Below are positions 42,062 to 52,093 of a DNA stretch of 64,000 nt, piece after piece. Below the pieces are notes generated by a model. It made no database searches. It had not been told where the DNA came from and saw only the letters and a list, made by a program, of their open reading frames with translations. Made by a program: the position numbers and the translations under genes. Origin of the DNA: Bacteroidales bacterium. Its GTDB lineage: Bacteria > Bacteroidota > Bacteroidia > Bacteroidales > WCHB1-69. The stretch covers positions 150,258-214,257 of the forward strand of contig JAFZIP010000007.1 in the NCBI GenBank assembly GCA_017554325.1, given 5' to 3'. Position 1 is the stretch's first letter, and each line of letters starts with the position of its first letter.

Positions 42062-43849
42062 ATGAAAAACATTCGTAATTTCTGCATTATCGCACATATA
42101 GACCATGGTAAGAGCACGTTGGCAGATCGCCTATTGCAGTTTACCAAGACGGTCAACGAACGCGAGTTCCAAAACCAGGTGCTGGACGATATGGACCTGG
42201 AACGCGAGCGCGGCATCACCATCAAGAGCCACGCCATCCAGATGGAGTACCAGTATCAGGGCGAAAAATATATCCTGAACCTGATTGACACGCCGGGCCA
42301 CGTGGACTTTTCCTACGAGGTTTCCCGCTCCATTGCTGCCTGTGAGGGGGCGCTGTTACTTGTGGATGCCACCCAAGGCGTGCAGGCGCAGACCATCTCC
42401 AACCTCTATCAGGCCATTGACAACAATTTGGAGATTATTCCAGTCCTCAACAAGATGGATATGCCGGCTGCTATGCCGTTGGAGGTCAAGGACCAAATTG
42501 TCGATCTCATCGGCTGCGACGAGTCCGATATCATCGAGGCTTCCGGCAAGACTGGTCAAGGAGTGGAAGAGATTCTGCAGGCCATCATTGAACGGATTCC
42601 TGCTCCGGAAGGCGATCCCGAGGCCCCGCTGCAAGCCCTCATTTTTGACTCCGTGTTCAACTCCTTCCGTGGCATCATCGCCTATTTCCGTATCTTCAAC
42701 GGCACCATCAAAACCCATGAGTTGGTGAAGTTTGTCTCCACCAAACGTGAGTACGATGCGGACGAGATCGGCATCCTCAAAATGGACCGCGTGCCTAAGG
42801 ATACATTGTCCGCAGGTGATGTGGGTTATCTCATTACCGGTATCAAGACCTCCTCGGAAGTGAAAGTGGGCGATACTATCACCCACGTGGCTCGTCCTTG
42901 TGAGACGGCCATTGAGGGATTCCAGGAGGTGAAACCCATGCTTTTTGCCGGCATTTATCCTACGGAGGCCGACCAGTATGAGGAACTTCGAGCCTCTTTG
43001 GAGAAACTGAAACTCAATGACGCTTCCCTCACCTTTGAACCCGAGTCGTCAGCCGCCCTCGGCTTTGGCTTCCGTTGCGGCTTCCTCGGACTGCTCCACA
43101 TGGAAATTGTCGAGGAACGTCTCGACCGCGAATTTGACCAGGATGTGATTGCCACCGTGCCCAACGTTTCCTATAAGGTGATGACCACCAAGAAACAGTG
43201 GCTCGATGTTTATAACCCGTCCGGAATGCCCGCCCCAACGGAGATTGACCACGTGGAGGAGCCTTATATCCGCGCCCAGATTATCTCCAAGGACGACTAT
43301 ATCGGCGCTATCATGAAACTCTGTATTGACAAGCGCGGCTCGTTGGTGAACCAAATGTATGTGGCAGCCAATCGCATTGAGCTTACTTTTGACATGCCGT
43401 TGGGCGAAATTGTGTTCGACTTCTACGACAAACTGAAGAGTATTTCCAAAGGATACGCCTCTTTCGATTATCATATCACCGGTTTCAAACCCGCCAGTTT
43501 GGTCAAATTGGATATCTTGCTGAACGGTGATTCGGTGGATGCCCTTTCGGCGCTGATTCACTCCGACAATGCCTATGCCTTCGGTCGCCGTATCTGTGAG
43601 AAACTGAAAGAGCTGATTCCGCGCCAGCAATTCGAAATTGCCATACAGGCGGCCATCGGCTCCAAAATCATTGCCCGCGAGACGGTGAAGGCTGTGCGCA
43701 AGGATGTGACCGCCAAGTGCTACGGCGGCGATATCACCCGAAAACGCAAATTGTTGGAGAAGCAAAAACGAGGCAAGAAGCGTATGCGCCAAATTGGCAA
43801 CGTGGAGGTCCCGCAATCGGCATTCCTTGCCGTGCTCAAACTGGACTAA
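42062..43849 (+). CDS. lepA: Elongation factor 4 (LepA)
   Basis: LepA is a translational GTPase that acts on stalled or mispositioned ribosomes. The 595-residue protein starts with the family sequence [20 protein letters not shown] (P-loop HIDHGKS) and has [14 protein letters not shown], domain II-IV order and the LepA-specific C-terminal domain with [20 protein letters not shown] and [20 protein letters not shown]. The in-frame ATG at 42032 overlaps the promoter and is rejected. It stands alone after the clp operon. Confidence 0.96.
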   Translation: MKNIRNFCIIAHIDHGKSTLADRLLQFTKTVNEREFQNQVLDDMDLERERGITIKSHAIQMEYQYQGEKYILNLIDTPGHVDFSYEVSRSIAACEGALLLVDATQGVQAQTISNLYQAIDNNLEIIPVLNKMDMPAAMPLEVKDQIVDLIGCDESDIIEASGKTGQGVEEILQAIIERIPAPEGDPEAPLQALIFDSVFNSFRGIIAYFRIFNGTIKTHELVKFVSTKREYDADEIGILKMDRVPKDTLSAGDVGYLITGIKTSSEVKVGDTITHVARPCETAIEGFQEVKPMLFAGIYPTEADQYEELRASLEKLKLNDASLTFEPESSAALGFGFRCGFLGLLHMEIVEERLDREFDQDVIATVPNVSYKVMTTKKQWLDVYNPSGMPAPTEIDHVEEPYIRAQIISKDDYIGAIMKLCIDKRGSLVNQMYVAANRIELTFDMPLGEIVFDFYDKLKSISKGYASFDYHITGFKPASLVKLDILLNGDSVDALSALIHSDNAYAFGRRICEKLKELIPRQQFEIAIQAAIGSKIIARETVKAVRKDVTAKCYGGDITRKRKLLEKQKRGKKRMRQIGNVEVPQSAFLAVLKLD

Positions 43850-43852
43850 CTC

Positions 43853-44030
43853 TACTTCCTCCTTTACCTCTTTCACCCCCTGTACCCCATTCACCTCTTC
43901 ATATTACTACCCCGGCCTACGGTCACCCCTTCTATTTTAGAAGGGGAATCATTCATCTCCTCCTTTACTCCTTGCTCCCCCTTTCACCTCTTGTACCTCA
44001 TTCACCCCTTGTACCCTTTGCCCCCCTTTC
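43853..44030. repeat. Pyrimidine-rich repeat spacer with hairpin element
   Basis: Two blocks of imperfect units (CTTTCACCYCYTGTACCYCATTCACC pattern, given here as a consensus of about 13-bp halves TTCACCYCTTGTACC) lie at 43860-43900 and 43975-44025. Between them at 43926-43946 is a perfect 9-bp inverted repeat, CCCCTTCTA / TAGAAGGGG with a 3-base loop, preceded by CCCCGGCCTACGG. On the minus strand the blocks read GGTGAATGAGG-like, matching the GyrA and trigger-factor tail repeats. Confidence 0.7.
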
Positions 44031-44034
44031 TCCA

Positions 44035-46881
44035 ATGTCCTTTCTATCCGACCTATCTAAAAGCATCGTAACTTCCGGCATGCCCTTGCAGGAAACGGTA
44101 GTTGTGCTGCCCAACGAGCGTGCCCGCCGAATGCTGGTCAGTCACATTTCGGACAATCTGCGACTGCCCGCGTTTCTTCCTGTCATCTATTCCATTGAGC
44201 ATTTTATCGATATGCTCTCCCCGTTGCAGACCCTTGACAAGCTGAACCTGCTGGTGCGGCTCCGCAAAGCCATCCGATTGATGGACCCGCCCATGGAGAT
44301 GTCGTTTGATGAAATGCTGACTTGGGCTCCAGCTTATCTTTCTGATATTGATGAGATTGATATGCAGTTGCAAGACGGGGAGTATGTCTTCAGAGCACTG
44401 GCGTTCGACAAGGAGTTTACCATAGCCATGGCCAACGCGGAAGACAAAAGCGGTTTGCAGGAGAAAATGAGCTTCTATGCGCGACTTGCTGAACTATATA
44501 CCCTTTTTCGTCAACAGTTGCGACAGGACGGGAAAGCCTACGGAGGCCTCAAATACAGGGATTGTGCAGAAAATATCGGGGTGTATGCCCATAAATTGCA
44601 TTTCAAGCATCTCGTCTTTGCCGGTTTTCATGTGTTCACACCGTCGGAATTGGCCGTGATAAGTTATCTGAAAGAGCATTTTCAGGTAAGTTTCTACTTT
44701 GACACAGATCCGTTCTATTGCGATTTCAATCAGGAAGACCGTTTTACCACAGCCTATTTCTTGCGAAAAATATGTTCAGGGTTGAATCTGTCCAAGGAAA
44801 GCCTGCAATACGTCAACCATCATTATGAGGAGATCCAGAAACGCATTCAGATTGTGGGGATTTCCAAAGAGATGAACCAAATCTATTATGCTCTTGATCA
44901 GATTAATCGTATTCAGGAAGAGGAGGGCAATCTGGACAACACAGCGGTGGTGCTGGCTGATGAGCAACTGCTGTTGCCGTTTCTGTCGGCGTATGGCATG
45001 GAAGGTGTGAACGTCACGATGGGTTATCCGTTCAAGGCGACACCGGCTTACACTCTGCTGAACACACTGCTGGAACTCTACCAATCTGCGTTGCGGTACA
45101 GCCTTGGCGGGGAGATGCGCTTCCATCATCGGGATGTGGTGGCACTGCTTCGCAACCCACTCGTCCGCCAGTGCCTGTTTCCTGATGAGGCTTTGTATAA
45201 GGAGAAAATGACTGAGATGGAGAGCAACCAGCGTGCACTCTATTTCCGAGCAGACCTTCCAGGAGGGTATCTTCCTGATTTTACAACAGACACCAAAACC
45301 CTACTGCCGGCGTTGATCGCGTTTGTGGAGCAGATGTTGGGGCACATTGCCAGCGACAGTCAAGGATATGCACTTTTGTCCATGCTTCTTGAGGCTCTGC
45401 AAACGGCAGATGCAGCTCTGGAAAACATCCATCAGGATCCATCGTATGCATTGTCAACAGTGAAATATGCCATAGGCTTGCAGACGGATACACTCTCTTT
45501 GCCCATCAAAGGCGACCCGCTGAAGGGACTGCAAGTGATGGGTTTGCTAGAGACGCGTACACTGGATTTCAAGCACATTATCATGCTCTCTGTGAACGAA
45601 GGGGTGCTGCCGGCAGGAATCAGCTACAACACTTTGCTTCCGTTTGAGATACGTTACGACAATGACTCATTGCCGAATTATCTGTACAAGGATCAAGTGT
45701 ATGCCTATCATTTCTTCCGACTGTTGCAACGGGCCGAAGATATTGTCTTGGTATATAACAACAACTCCGACACCTCTCTGATGGAGAAGAGTCGTTTTAT
45801 CACACAGCTGGAGTTCCTGAAGAAAGAACGTCATTTGGATAATATCCAGTTGGAGTATCCTCAGGTGAGTTTCCAGTTCAAGGCATCGGTACCGGAGACG
45901 ATTGAGGTGGTGAAAAGCACGGAGATATTGGAAAAGTTGAAAAAAATGAGGTTTTCGGCTACAGCCCTGACCCGTTACATCAATTGTCCTCTACAATTTT
46001 ATTATAGAAACCTCTGTGGTATAGAGCCTCGACAGACGTTTCAGGAAAGAATCGAGAGCAACATCATCGGCACGGTGGTTCATGCTATACTGGAGTCTGT
46101 ATTTAATGAAATCAAAGCGAAGCCAGCAGATTATAAGCAGATTATTGACGATTTCCAGGCTCATGCCGAGGAAAGAATTGCTCATGAGATGCTGAATTGT
46201 GAAGATTTGCATTTGAGCATGTACGATCTCACGCATGGCCGGACATATCTGGCCACGCGGATGGTGAAAAATGATGTGTGCAGTTATCTGCAAAAAGCAG
46301 TGGACGAATTCAAAGGTGGCAATGTGGAGATGATTGGTACCGAGATAAAGGTGAGTTGCGATCTTCCGGTTGACAAAGATCTTAATGTCAACTTGTATGG
46401 CGTTATAGACCGTCTTCAGATGTTTCACAACGATAAAGAGACCTGTCCGGTGATTGTGGATTACAAAACGGGCAAGGTGGATGATAAATTCCTGAATGTG
46501 AATGCAGCGAACATGAATGTAGTGGTGGAGGATGTCCGCTACAAGCAAATGTTGCAACTTCTGTTTTATGCTCTGTTGTTGAAACGGACGAGAGATGAAG
46601 ATTTTAAAGACGTAGGCCGTGCCTCGCGAATGCAATGCGGAATTATGTGCATTAAAGAGGCCAACAAGCAGGGTGAATATCCCGATTATTGGTATCCGGC
46701 CAAGATAGAGGCTGGCAACGGTTTTGAGGAAAGCATTTCAGAGGATGTCCTCATATCCTTCCAATCCTCATTACAGACGCTGTTGCTGGAAATTCTGGAT
46801 GAGAAAAAAACTTTTCAGCAAACTGACGATGAGTCCCATTGCGGTTATTGTGACTTCAAGCACATTTGCCGCCGAGGATAG
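44035..46881 (+). CDS. PD-(D/E)XK nuclease family protein (AddB-like)
   Basis: This is a protein of about 948 residues related to AddB/RexB-type double-strand-break repair nucleases. The N-terminal part has the remains of a UvrD/Rep helicase fold (VVVLPNERARRMLVSHISDN; a canonical Walker A is not seen). The C-terminal part has NCPLQFYYRNLCGIE, a histidine-containing TVVHAILE helix, the nuclease core CPVIVDYKTGKVD and a terminal CGYCDFKHIC. The cysteines flanking the nuclease resemble the Fe-S cluster of AddB. The start at 44035 is chosen because the upstream frame runs through the repeat spacer and lepA. An AddA partner is not visible in the window. Confidence 0.8.
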   Translation: MSFLSDLSKSIVTSGMPLQETVVVLPNERARRMLVSHISDNLRLPAFLPVIYSIEHFIDMLSPLQTLDKLNLLVRLRKAIRLMDPPMEMSFDEMLTWAPAYLSDIDEIDMQLQDGEYVFRALAFDKEFTIAMANAEDKSGLQEKMSFYARLAELYTLFRQQLRQDGKAYGGLKYRDCAENIGVYAHKLHFKHLVFAGFHVFTPSELAVISYLKEHFQVSFYFDTDPFYCDFNQEDRFTTAYFLRKICSGLNLSKESLQYVNHHYEEIQKRIQIVGISKEMNQIYYALDQINRIQEEEGNLDNTAVVLADEQLLLPFLSAYGMEGVNVTMGYPFKATPAYTLLNTLLELYQSALRYSLGGEMRFHHRDVVALLRNPLVRQCLFPDEALYKEKMTEMESNQRALYFRADLPGGYLPDFTTDTKTLLPALIAFVEQMLGHIASDSQGYALLSMLLEALQTADAALENIHQDPSYALSTVKYAIGLQTDTLSLPIKGDPLKGLQVMGLLETRTLDFKHIIMLSVNEGVLPAGISYNTLLPFEIRYDNDSLPNYLYKDQVYAYHFFRLLQRAEDIVLVYNNNSDTSLMEKSRFITQLEFLKKERHLDNIQLEYPQVSFQFKASVPETIEVVKSTEILEKLKKMRFSATALTRYINCPLQFYYRNLCGIEPRQTFQERIESNIIGTVVHAILESVFNEIKAKPADYKQIIDDFQAHAEERIAHEMLNCEDLHLSMYDLTHGRTYLATRMVKNDVCSYLQKAVDEFKGGNVEMIGTEIKVSCDLPVDKDLNVNLYGVIDRLQMFHNDKETCPVIVDYKTGKVDDKFLNVNAANMNVVVEDVRYKQMLQLLFYALLLKRTRDEDFKDVGRASRMQCGIMCIKEANKQGEYPDYWYPAKIEAGNGFEESISEDVLISFQSSLQTLLLEILDEKKTFQQTDDESHCGYCDFKHICRRG

Positions 46882-46884
46882 AAG

Positions 46885-49188
46885 CTAATCAAAATCCAAC
46901 TTGTTGTGAGGTGTCGTGCTCGTGCTCTCGTTGCACCCCGATTCGTCACCGGTGTATGCGGAGGGTATGGTGAAATAGTAGCCGGTTTGGGAGGACTTGG
47001 TAGGTGAATTGACGATAGCGTAATAAGGCAGATTCGGGTCGCTATACACTTTCTTCATGAATAGGCCGAACACGGGCATGGCCGTGCGCGCGCCCTGCCC
47101 CAGTGCGGTGCTGCGGAAGTGCGCTGAGCGGTCCTCGCAGCCCACCCACACCCCGCAGGTGAGCAATGGCGTGTAACCCACAAACCATCCATCCGACTGG
47201 TTGTCTGTAGTGCCCGTTTTGCCAGCCACGGGGAAGTCCAGCTTGTATTGGCTGCGGAGTCTTCCGCCCGTACCGTAATCCACCACACCTTGCATCAGAC
47301 GCACGGTCTTGAACGCTGTGACTTGGTCAATGGCCTCGTTGGTTTTGGGTAACTTGTTGTAGATGACGTTCCCGTCCTTGTCGCAGATACGGGTGATGAA
47401 GATGGGCTCCACGTAAACGCCTTGGTTGGGGAAGCAGTTGATGGCGCCCACCTGCTCGTACAGCGTGAGTTCGCATGCGCCGAGGCAGATGGCAGGCACA
47501 GCCGGAATCTCGGAGGTCATGCCCATGTTGCGCACCAGGGAAATGACAGCTTCTGGCCCGTAGCGTTTCATCAAATAAGCGGATACCTGGTTGAGCGAGA
47601 AGGCCAAAGCCTCGCGCAAGGGCATCATCTCGCCTTCGCGGTGTGCGCCTGAGTTGCGCGGCGTCCAGGATCCTCCTGGAACATCTATCGTTACCGGTAC
47701 ATTGGGGACCATGGTGCACGGGTCGAATTCGCCGCTCTGCATGGCCACTGTATATACGTACGGCTTGAAAGTGGATCCCACTTGCCGTTTGGATAATTTC
47801 ACATGGTCGAATTGGAAATACTCGTAGTTGGTGCCGCCCACGTAGGCTTTCACGTGTCCCGATTTGGCCTCCACACACATTAGCCCGCACTGTAAGAATG
47901 ATTTGTAATAGCGGATGGAGTCAAAGGGCGTCATCACCGTGTCCTTCATCCCTTTGTAGGAAAATACCGTCATGGGAACCTTCTTGTTGAACTGGGCTTT
48001 GATTTGCTCGTCGCTCAACCCCGCATCCTTGGCACGGTCGTATCGCTCGGACAGCTTAGCTGCATTCCACAAAATACGGTTGGTTTGCTCTGCCGACAGG
48101 TTGACGAAAGGTGCGTTTTTCACACCCTTGAAATGCTGGAAAAACATGGGTTGCAGATAGTCGCACACGTGCTCCTTGACCGCCTCTTCTGCATGCTGCT
48201 GCATACGGGAGTCGATAGTGGTGTATATCTTGAGACCGTCACAATACAAATCATAGTGCGAGCCATCTTTCTTAGGGTTGTTGGCACACCACTCTTTGAG
48301 CACCTGTCGCAGATACTCTCTGAAGTAGGTGGCCTTGCCGGCATAGTGTGCCTGCGATTTGAAGTTGGTCATGTCGATGGGCAACTCTTTGATGGAGTCG
48401 AATTGCGCTTCGGTCAAATACCCGTATTTTTTCATTTGTCCCAATACCACGTTACGGCGTCCGATGGCGGCCTGGTAGTGGCGTCGTGGACTGTATTTGG
48501 AAGGCGCCTTGAGCATACCCACCAACAGCGCAGCCTCCTCAGTGTTGATTTCTGCCGGACTCTTGTCGAAGTAAGTGCGTGCCGCAGACTTGATACCCAC
48601 TGCCTGGTTGCCGAAATCCACCGTGTTGAAATACATGGCCAATATCTCGTCCTTGGAGTATTTGCGTTCCAGTTTGGTGGCGACCACCCATTCCTTGAAT
48701 TTGATAAACACGAGCTTTACCTTGTTCATCTTCTGTCCACGCGGGAACAGGTTCTTGGCCAACTGCTGGGTGATGGTGCTGCCGCCGCCCTTGTGGTGGA
48801 AGGTGAGCACACCGCCCGCCACGCGCAGCAGGGCGCGACCATCGACTCCCGAATGTTTGTAGAAACGGGAGTCCTCCGTGGCAATCAATGCGTCTTTCAG
48901 TGGCTGTGACAGGTCACTGTATTTGCAGTTGGACCGGTTTTCCAGATAGTAGGTGCCCAAAAGTTCGCCGTCCTCGGAGATGACCTCGGTGGCCAGATTG
49001 GCCGAGGGGTTTTCCAGTTCGGTGAAAGAGGGCATATATCCAATCCATCCCAGGGATATGAGAATGAAAAGTAGTATCAGGAAGCCCAGAAGTGAGACGT
49101 ATGCAATCCAGAATGGGGTTATCCAACTGGAAAGTTTGGTGTCCTGTCCGTTGTTTTTTTGTTTCTGTCGAGATTGGCTGTTGTACAT
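46885..49188 (-). CDS. Class A penicillin-binding protein (PBP1A-type)
   Basis: This bifunctional peptidoglycan synthase of 767 residues has a cytoplasmic basic N-terminus and a membrane helix (~26-48). A GT51 glycosyltransferase domain carries the catalytic glutamate in TEDSRFYKHSGVDGRAL (~107) and KGGGSTITQQLAKN. A transpeptidase domain has the SxxK motif STFKP (~469), SLN (~529) and KTGTTD (~655). The C-terminus is Ser/Thr-rich. It is convergent with the AddB-like gene, with 3 bp between stops, and is probably a housekeeping cell-wall enzyme. Confidence 0.93.
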   Translation of the reverse strand: MYNSQSRQKQKNNGQDTKLSSWITPFWIAYVSLLGFLILLFILISLGWIGYMPSFTELENPSANLATEVISEDGELLGTYYLENRSNCKYSDLSQPLKDALIATEDSRFYKHSGVDGRALLRVAGGVLTFHHKGGGSTITQQLAKNLFPRGQKMNKVKLVFIKFKEWVVATKLERKYSKDEILAMYFNTVDFGNQAVGIKSAARTYFDKSPAEINTEEAALLVGMLKAPSKYSPRRHYQAAIGRRNVVLGQMKKYGYLTEAQFDSIKELPIDMTNFKSQAHYAGKATYFREYLRQVLKEWCANNPKKDGSHYDLYCDGLKIYTTIDSRMQQHAEEAVKEHVCDYLQPMFFQHFKGVKNAPFVNLSAEQTNRILWNAAKLSERYDRAKDAGLSDEQIKAQFNKKVPMTVFSYKGMKDTVMTPFDSIRYYKSFLQCGLMCVEAKSGHVKAYVGGTNYEYFQFDHVKLSKRQVGSTFKPYVYTVAMQSGEFDPCTMVPNVPVTIDVPGGSWTPRNSGAHREGEMMPLREALAFSLNQVSAYLMKRYGPEAVISLVRNMGMTSEIPAVPAICLGACELTLYEQVGAINCFPNQGVYVEPIFITRICDKDGNVIYNKLPKTNEAIDQVTAFKTVRLMQGVVDYGTGGRLRSQYKLDFPVAGKTGTTDNQSDGWFVGYTPLLTCGVWVGCEDRSAHFRSTALGQGARTAMPVFGLFMKKVYSDPNLPYYAIVNSPTKSSQTGYYFTIPSAYTGDESGCNESTSTTPHNKLDFD

Positions 49189-49205
49189 AGTCTGGTGTTT
49201 TCAGT

Positions 49206-51629
49206 TTAATGTGCTGTGGTGGAGGTTCCGTTGCCTGAAGTGGTCACTGTGGCACCGGTGTAGTATCCATGCCAGTTAGAGCCTCCGCTGATGGTAGGGG
49301 AGGTGTAGTAGGTATATGTTCCGCTTTGGATGGAAGGGGTTGTGATGAAGAGTCCCGACACTCCTTTGGCGCCTGCATCTTCAAATCCGCTGTTGCCATT
49401 GTTGACGGTGGGCATCTTGTAGGTGACAACTTCTGCGCCGCTGCTGTTTTTGACGCAAATACCGTTCTGTGCTAGGGTTTGTGCGGTGCTGCTGCTGCCT
49501 CCGCCACCACCAGGACCGGGCCATCCGCCGCCTCCGCCAGAACTGCCGAGGGTCAAGTACTTTTGCCCTGTGAGGGTAGGGGTGCCCTCTATGCTACCCA
49601 TGTTGCCGCCAAGGGCGATCAGGGTGGCATTGCTGATATATAGTTTCCCGCCGTGGTCGCTGTTATCATCAATGGCGCATTCGCTGCCGCGGGCAATGAT
49701 AACGCCGCCGTTGAAACGGAGGGTGGTGCCGTTACAGTCAACGGCATCGTTGCCGCGCGAGTAGGCCCACACGTGGCCGCCGTTGATGCCGATGTAAGAG
49801 GCTGCGTTGATGGCATCATCGTACGCGTTGGCCTCCACATAACCGCCGTTGATGAAGAGTGAATCCTTGCTTTCGATAGCTTCGCCAGTGGGGTCTCCGG
49901 AGGTCTGAGAACAGAAACTCTGCAGGTGTCCGCTGTTGATGGTGATGTTGCCTTCAATCTTAAACCCTTTGGGCAAACCTTTCCAGTAGTCGGAACTGCT
50001 TCCGCCCGGCCATCCGCCCCCGCCGCCGGAGGATGCGTTCACAGGCGCGCCGCTGGTGGTGACATAGACCACGAGCAGACTGTCGTTTGCTCCGGTAGCA
50101 CCAAACGTCAGCGTGCCGTCGGCCACGATGCCGCGCCCGCCTTTGCCTGTGCTGGCACCGCTGAACTTGCCTGCGGTGAACACGATGTCGCCATCAGCCT
50201 TCAAGCAGGCTGACGCGAAGCCGTCGGTGCAGGAGGTACCCGTGCCCATGACGGTGAAGCCAATCGCGTTGGTGGAAGCGTTGACACGGCCGCCCGTCTG
50301 AGTGTAGTTGCCGTCACAGCTGATGCTGCGCCCCGCGGCTGTGGCAGTGATGATGCCGCCTGAAATCGTGATGTTGCCGTTGGCTTTCAGACAGGCCGAA
50401 GCGTAGCTGTCGTATGTGGAGCCACTGACCAGATACTTGGCGCAGGAACCCAAAGAGGTCAAGTTGAGTGTGCCTCCCGAGATGACAATATTGCTGTTGC
50501 AGCTGATGGCCTTGCTGCCTGCATTGGAAGCCGGACACGTAATCGTGATTGTGCCATTCGTGACAAAACAGCTTTTTCCTGTCTTGATGCCGGTGCAATA
50601 GGAGAGATCTACTCCAGTGGTCGTGGTCTCACTGACGTACGTGCCTGTGGCGTTGATGGTCAGCTCGCCGCCGTTGATGTAGGTGCTCAAACCGCTCTTC
50701 AGTCCCTTGCTCTGGTCGCCACTATTGTTGATGGTGATATGGCCGCCATTGATGGTGATGGTGCTGTCGCACTTCATGCCCTTCTTGTCATCATCGGGGA
50801 TGCTTATGGTGATAGTACCATCGTTCACTTCAATGAAACCGGTGTCTCCATCGATGCCGTCGCCGGAAGCGGTGATGTTTGCGGAGCCGCCGTTCATCAC
50901 AAAATAGTCGCAGTGGATGCCATCGGCCACGGCAGAGGTTACCACGATGTTGCCGCTGTTAATCTGCACATAATCGTCGCTGTGGATGCCGTTGCGCTTG
51001 TAGCCGTTCACGGTCAGCGTCCCGTTGCCGTAGAAAATCAGCTCGCTCTTGCTTTGCAAAGCTGCCTTTTTGGCATTGTTGGCCCCATCATTCAGGAAAT
51101 TCTGGGAGCCGTCAGCCAGTATGATGTTGGTTTTCTTATCTACCAGCACGTCAATGGCCGGACCTTCGCTATTGGTGAGCGAAAGCCCTTCCATGGAAAG
51201 TGTGAAACGCTTGTTAGGGGTCATGTACAGATAACCGTCTGGCGAGTTTCCCGACAGGTGATAGATGATATCCTGAATAGTTGAGGTTACAGTCACCGTA
51301 ACCTTTGCCCCATCATTAGTAATATTCACACCATTGTTGGCAAGAGGGTTGATGATGTTGACGCTGTTCCCGTTCCAAGTAATGTAGATGTCATCGCCCA
51401 GCAGGCTTTCGTTGCTGAAGGTGATGCTATCCACTATACTCACTGGAAAGGTAAGATTGTTGTTGCCGAAGTTGAAAATGGATTGGCTGCCTTGAAAATG
51501 GATGCTGTCGATCTCGGAAACGGATTTTTCAAAGATGACGCTGTTGCCATTGTATAGATGCAGAATCTCCTGCGCAGGCAGGGATATGACGAATGTCAAA
51601 AACAGGATGGCGGAAAAAACTCTTTTCAT
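49206..51629 (-). CDS. Secreted beta-helix carbohydrate-binding protein (DUF4353/Cthe_2159-like)
   Basis: This 807-residue exported protein has the signal peptide MKRVFSAILFLTFVISLPAQ. Residues ~100-800 contain repeated parallel beta-helix turns with G-x-I/L-x-V/I-N-G-G patterns (GGHITINNSGDQSKGLKSGL, GDGIDGDTGFIEVNDGTIT, GNITISGGIITATAAG). This is the structure of Cthe_2159-type polygalacturonate-binding proteins. Glycine-rich stretches near residues 527-545 and 692-710 are probably flexible loops. No T9SS tail is seen, whereas the coupled upstream protein has one. The ATG at 51629 overlaps the TGA of the upstream gene (ATGA), so translation is coupled. Confidence 0.8.
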   Translation of the reverse strand: MKRVFSAILFLTFVISLPAQEILHLYNGNSVIFEKSVSEIDSIHFQGSQSIFNFGNNNLTFPVSIVDSITFSNESLLGDDIYITWNGNSVNIINPLANNGVNITNDGAKVTVTVTSTIQDIIYHLSGNSPDGYLYMTPNKRFTLSMEGLSLTNSEGPAIDVLVDKKTNIILADGSQNFLNDGANNAKKAALQSKSELIFYGNGTLTVNGYKRNGIHSDDYVQINSGNIVVTSAVADGIHCDYFVMNGGSANITASGDGIDGDTGFIEVNDGTITISIPDDDKKGMKCDSTITINGGHITINNSGDQSKGLKSGLSTYINGGELTINATGTYVSETTTTGVDLSYCTGIKTGKSCFVTNGTITITCPASNAGSKAISCNSNIVISGGTLNLTSLGSCAKYLVSGSTYDSYASACLKANGNITISGGIITATAAGRSISCDGNYTQTGGRVNASTNAIGFTVMGTGTSCTDGFASACLKADGDIVFTAGKFSGASTGKGGRGIVADGTLTFGATGANDSLLVVYVTTSGAPVNASSGGGGGWPGGSSSDYWKGLPKGFKIEGNITINSGHLQSFCSQTSGDPTGEAIESKDSLFINGGYVEANAYDDAINAASYIGINGGHVWAYSRGNDAVDCNGTTLRFNGGVIIARGSECAIDDNSDHGGKLYISNATLIALGGNMGSIEGTPTLTGQKYLTLGSSGGGGGWPGPGGGGGSSSTAQTLAQNGICVKNSSGAEVVTYKMPTVNNGNSGFEDAGAKGVSGLFITTPSIQSGTYTYYTSPTISGGSNWHGYYTGATVTTSGNGTSTTAH

Positions 51630-52093
51630 GATTTGCTGATTTTAAACGTTTTACCATCCACTTTGATGAGATACAGGCCTTTTGGAAGCCGGCTGATATT
51701 GATTGTCTCTTCTTGCTTGCAGACACCCGACATGAGCAGTCGTCCGTCTATGGAGAAAATCTGATAACGGCTGTCACTGTTTCGGTCGTTACTGATACGC
51801 AGAAAGGTTGTTGCAGGATTAGGATATATACGGATATGATCACTTTCAATGGTTTCTATGGATGTGGTTCCGGAGAACAGCACTTTCCGGATGTCCGAAA
51901 GCGGGAAAGAGAAAGGAGCGTCGTTACCGTCGTCCACCATGAGATACCCGTTGTCAAAATAAATCTTGCCAGCTTCGCTGATGGAAAAGGATTGAGTGCC
52001 GGAACTGATAAGTTGCACTTCCACATTCACCTGTGCCGAGCAGAGGAGTATGCCTGAGAAAAGGAGCAAACTAAGAATTGTTTTTTTTATCAT
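51626..52093 (-). CDS. Small secreted protein with T9SS sorting tail
   Basis: This 155-residue protein has a signal peptide (MIKKTILSLLLFSGILLCSA), a short beta domain (~22-88, VQLISSGTQSFSISEAGKIY and FSFPLSDIRKVLFSG) and a C-terminal Por sorting tail starting at IRIYPNPATTFLRIS, with YQIFSIDGRLL and GLYLIKVDGKTFKI. The start at 52093 is chosen because residues upstream of it are not signal-like. It overlaps the start of the beta-helix gene by ATGA. A cargo that is mostly sorting tail is unusual. No enzymatic motif is present. Confidence 0.75.
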   Translation of the reverse strand: MIKKTILSLLLFSGILLCSAQVNVEVQLISSGTQSFSISEAGKIYFDNGYLMVDDGNDAPFSFPLSDIRKVLFSGTTSIETIESDHIRIYPNPATTFLRISNDRNSDSRYQIFSIDGRLLMSGVCKQEETINISRLPKGLYLIKVDGKTFKISKS

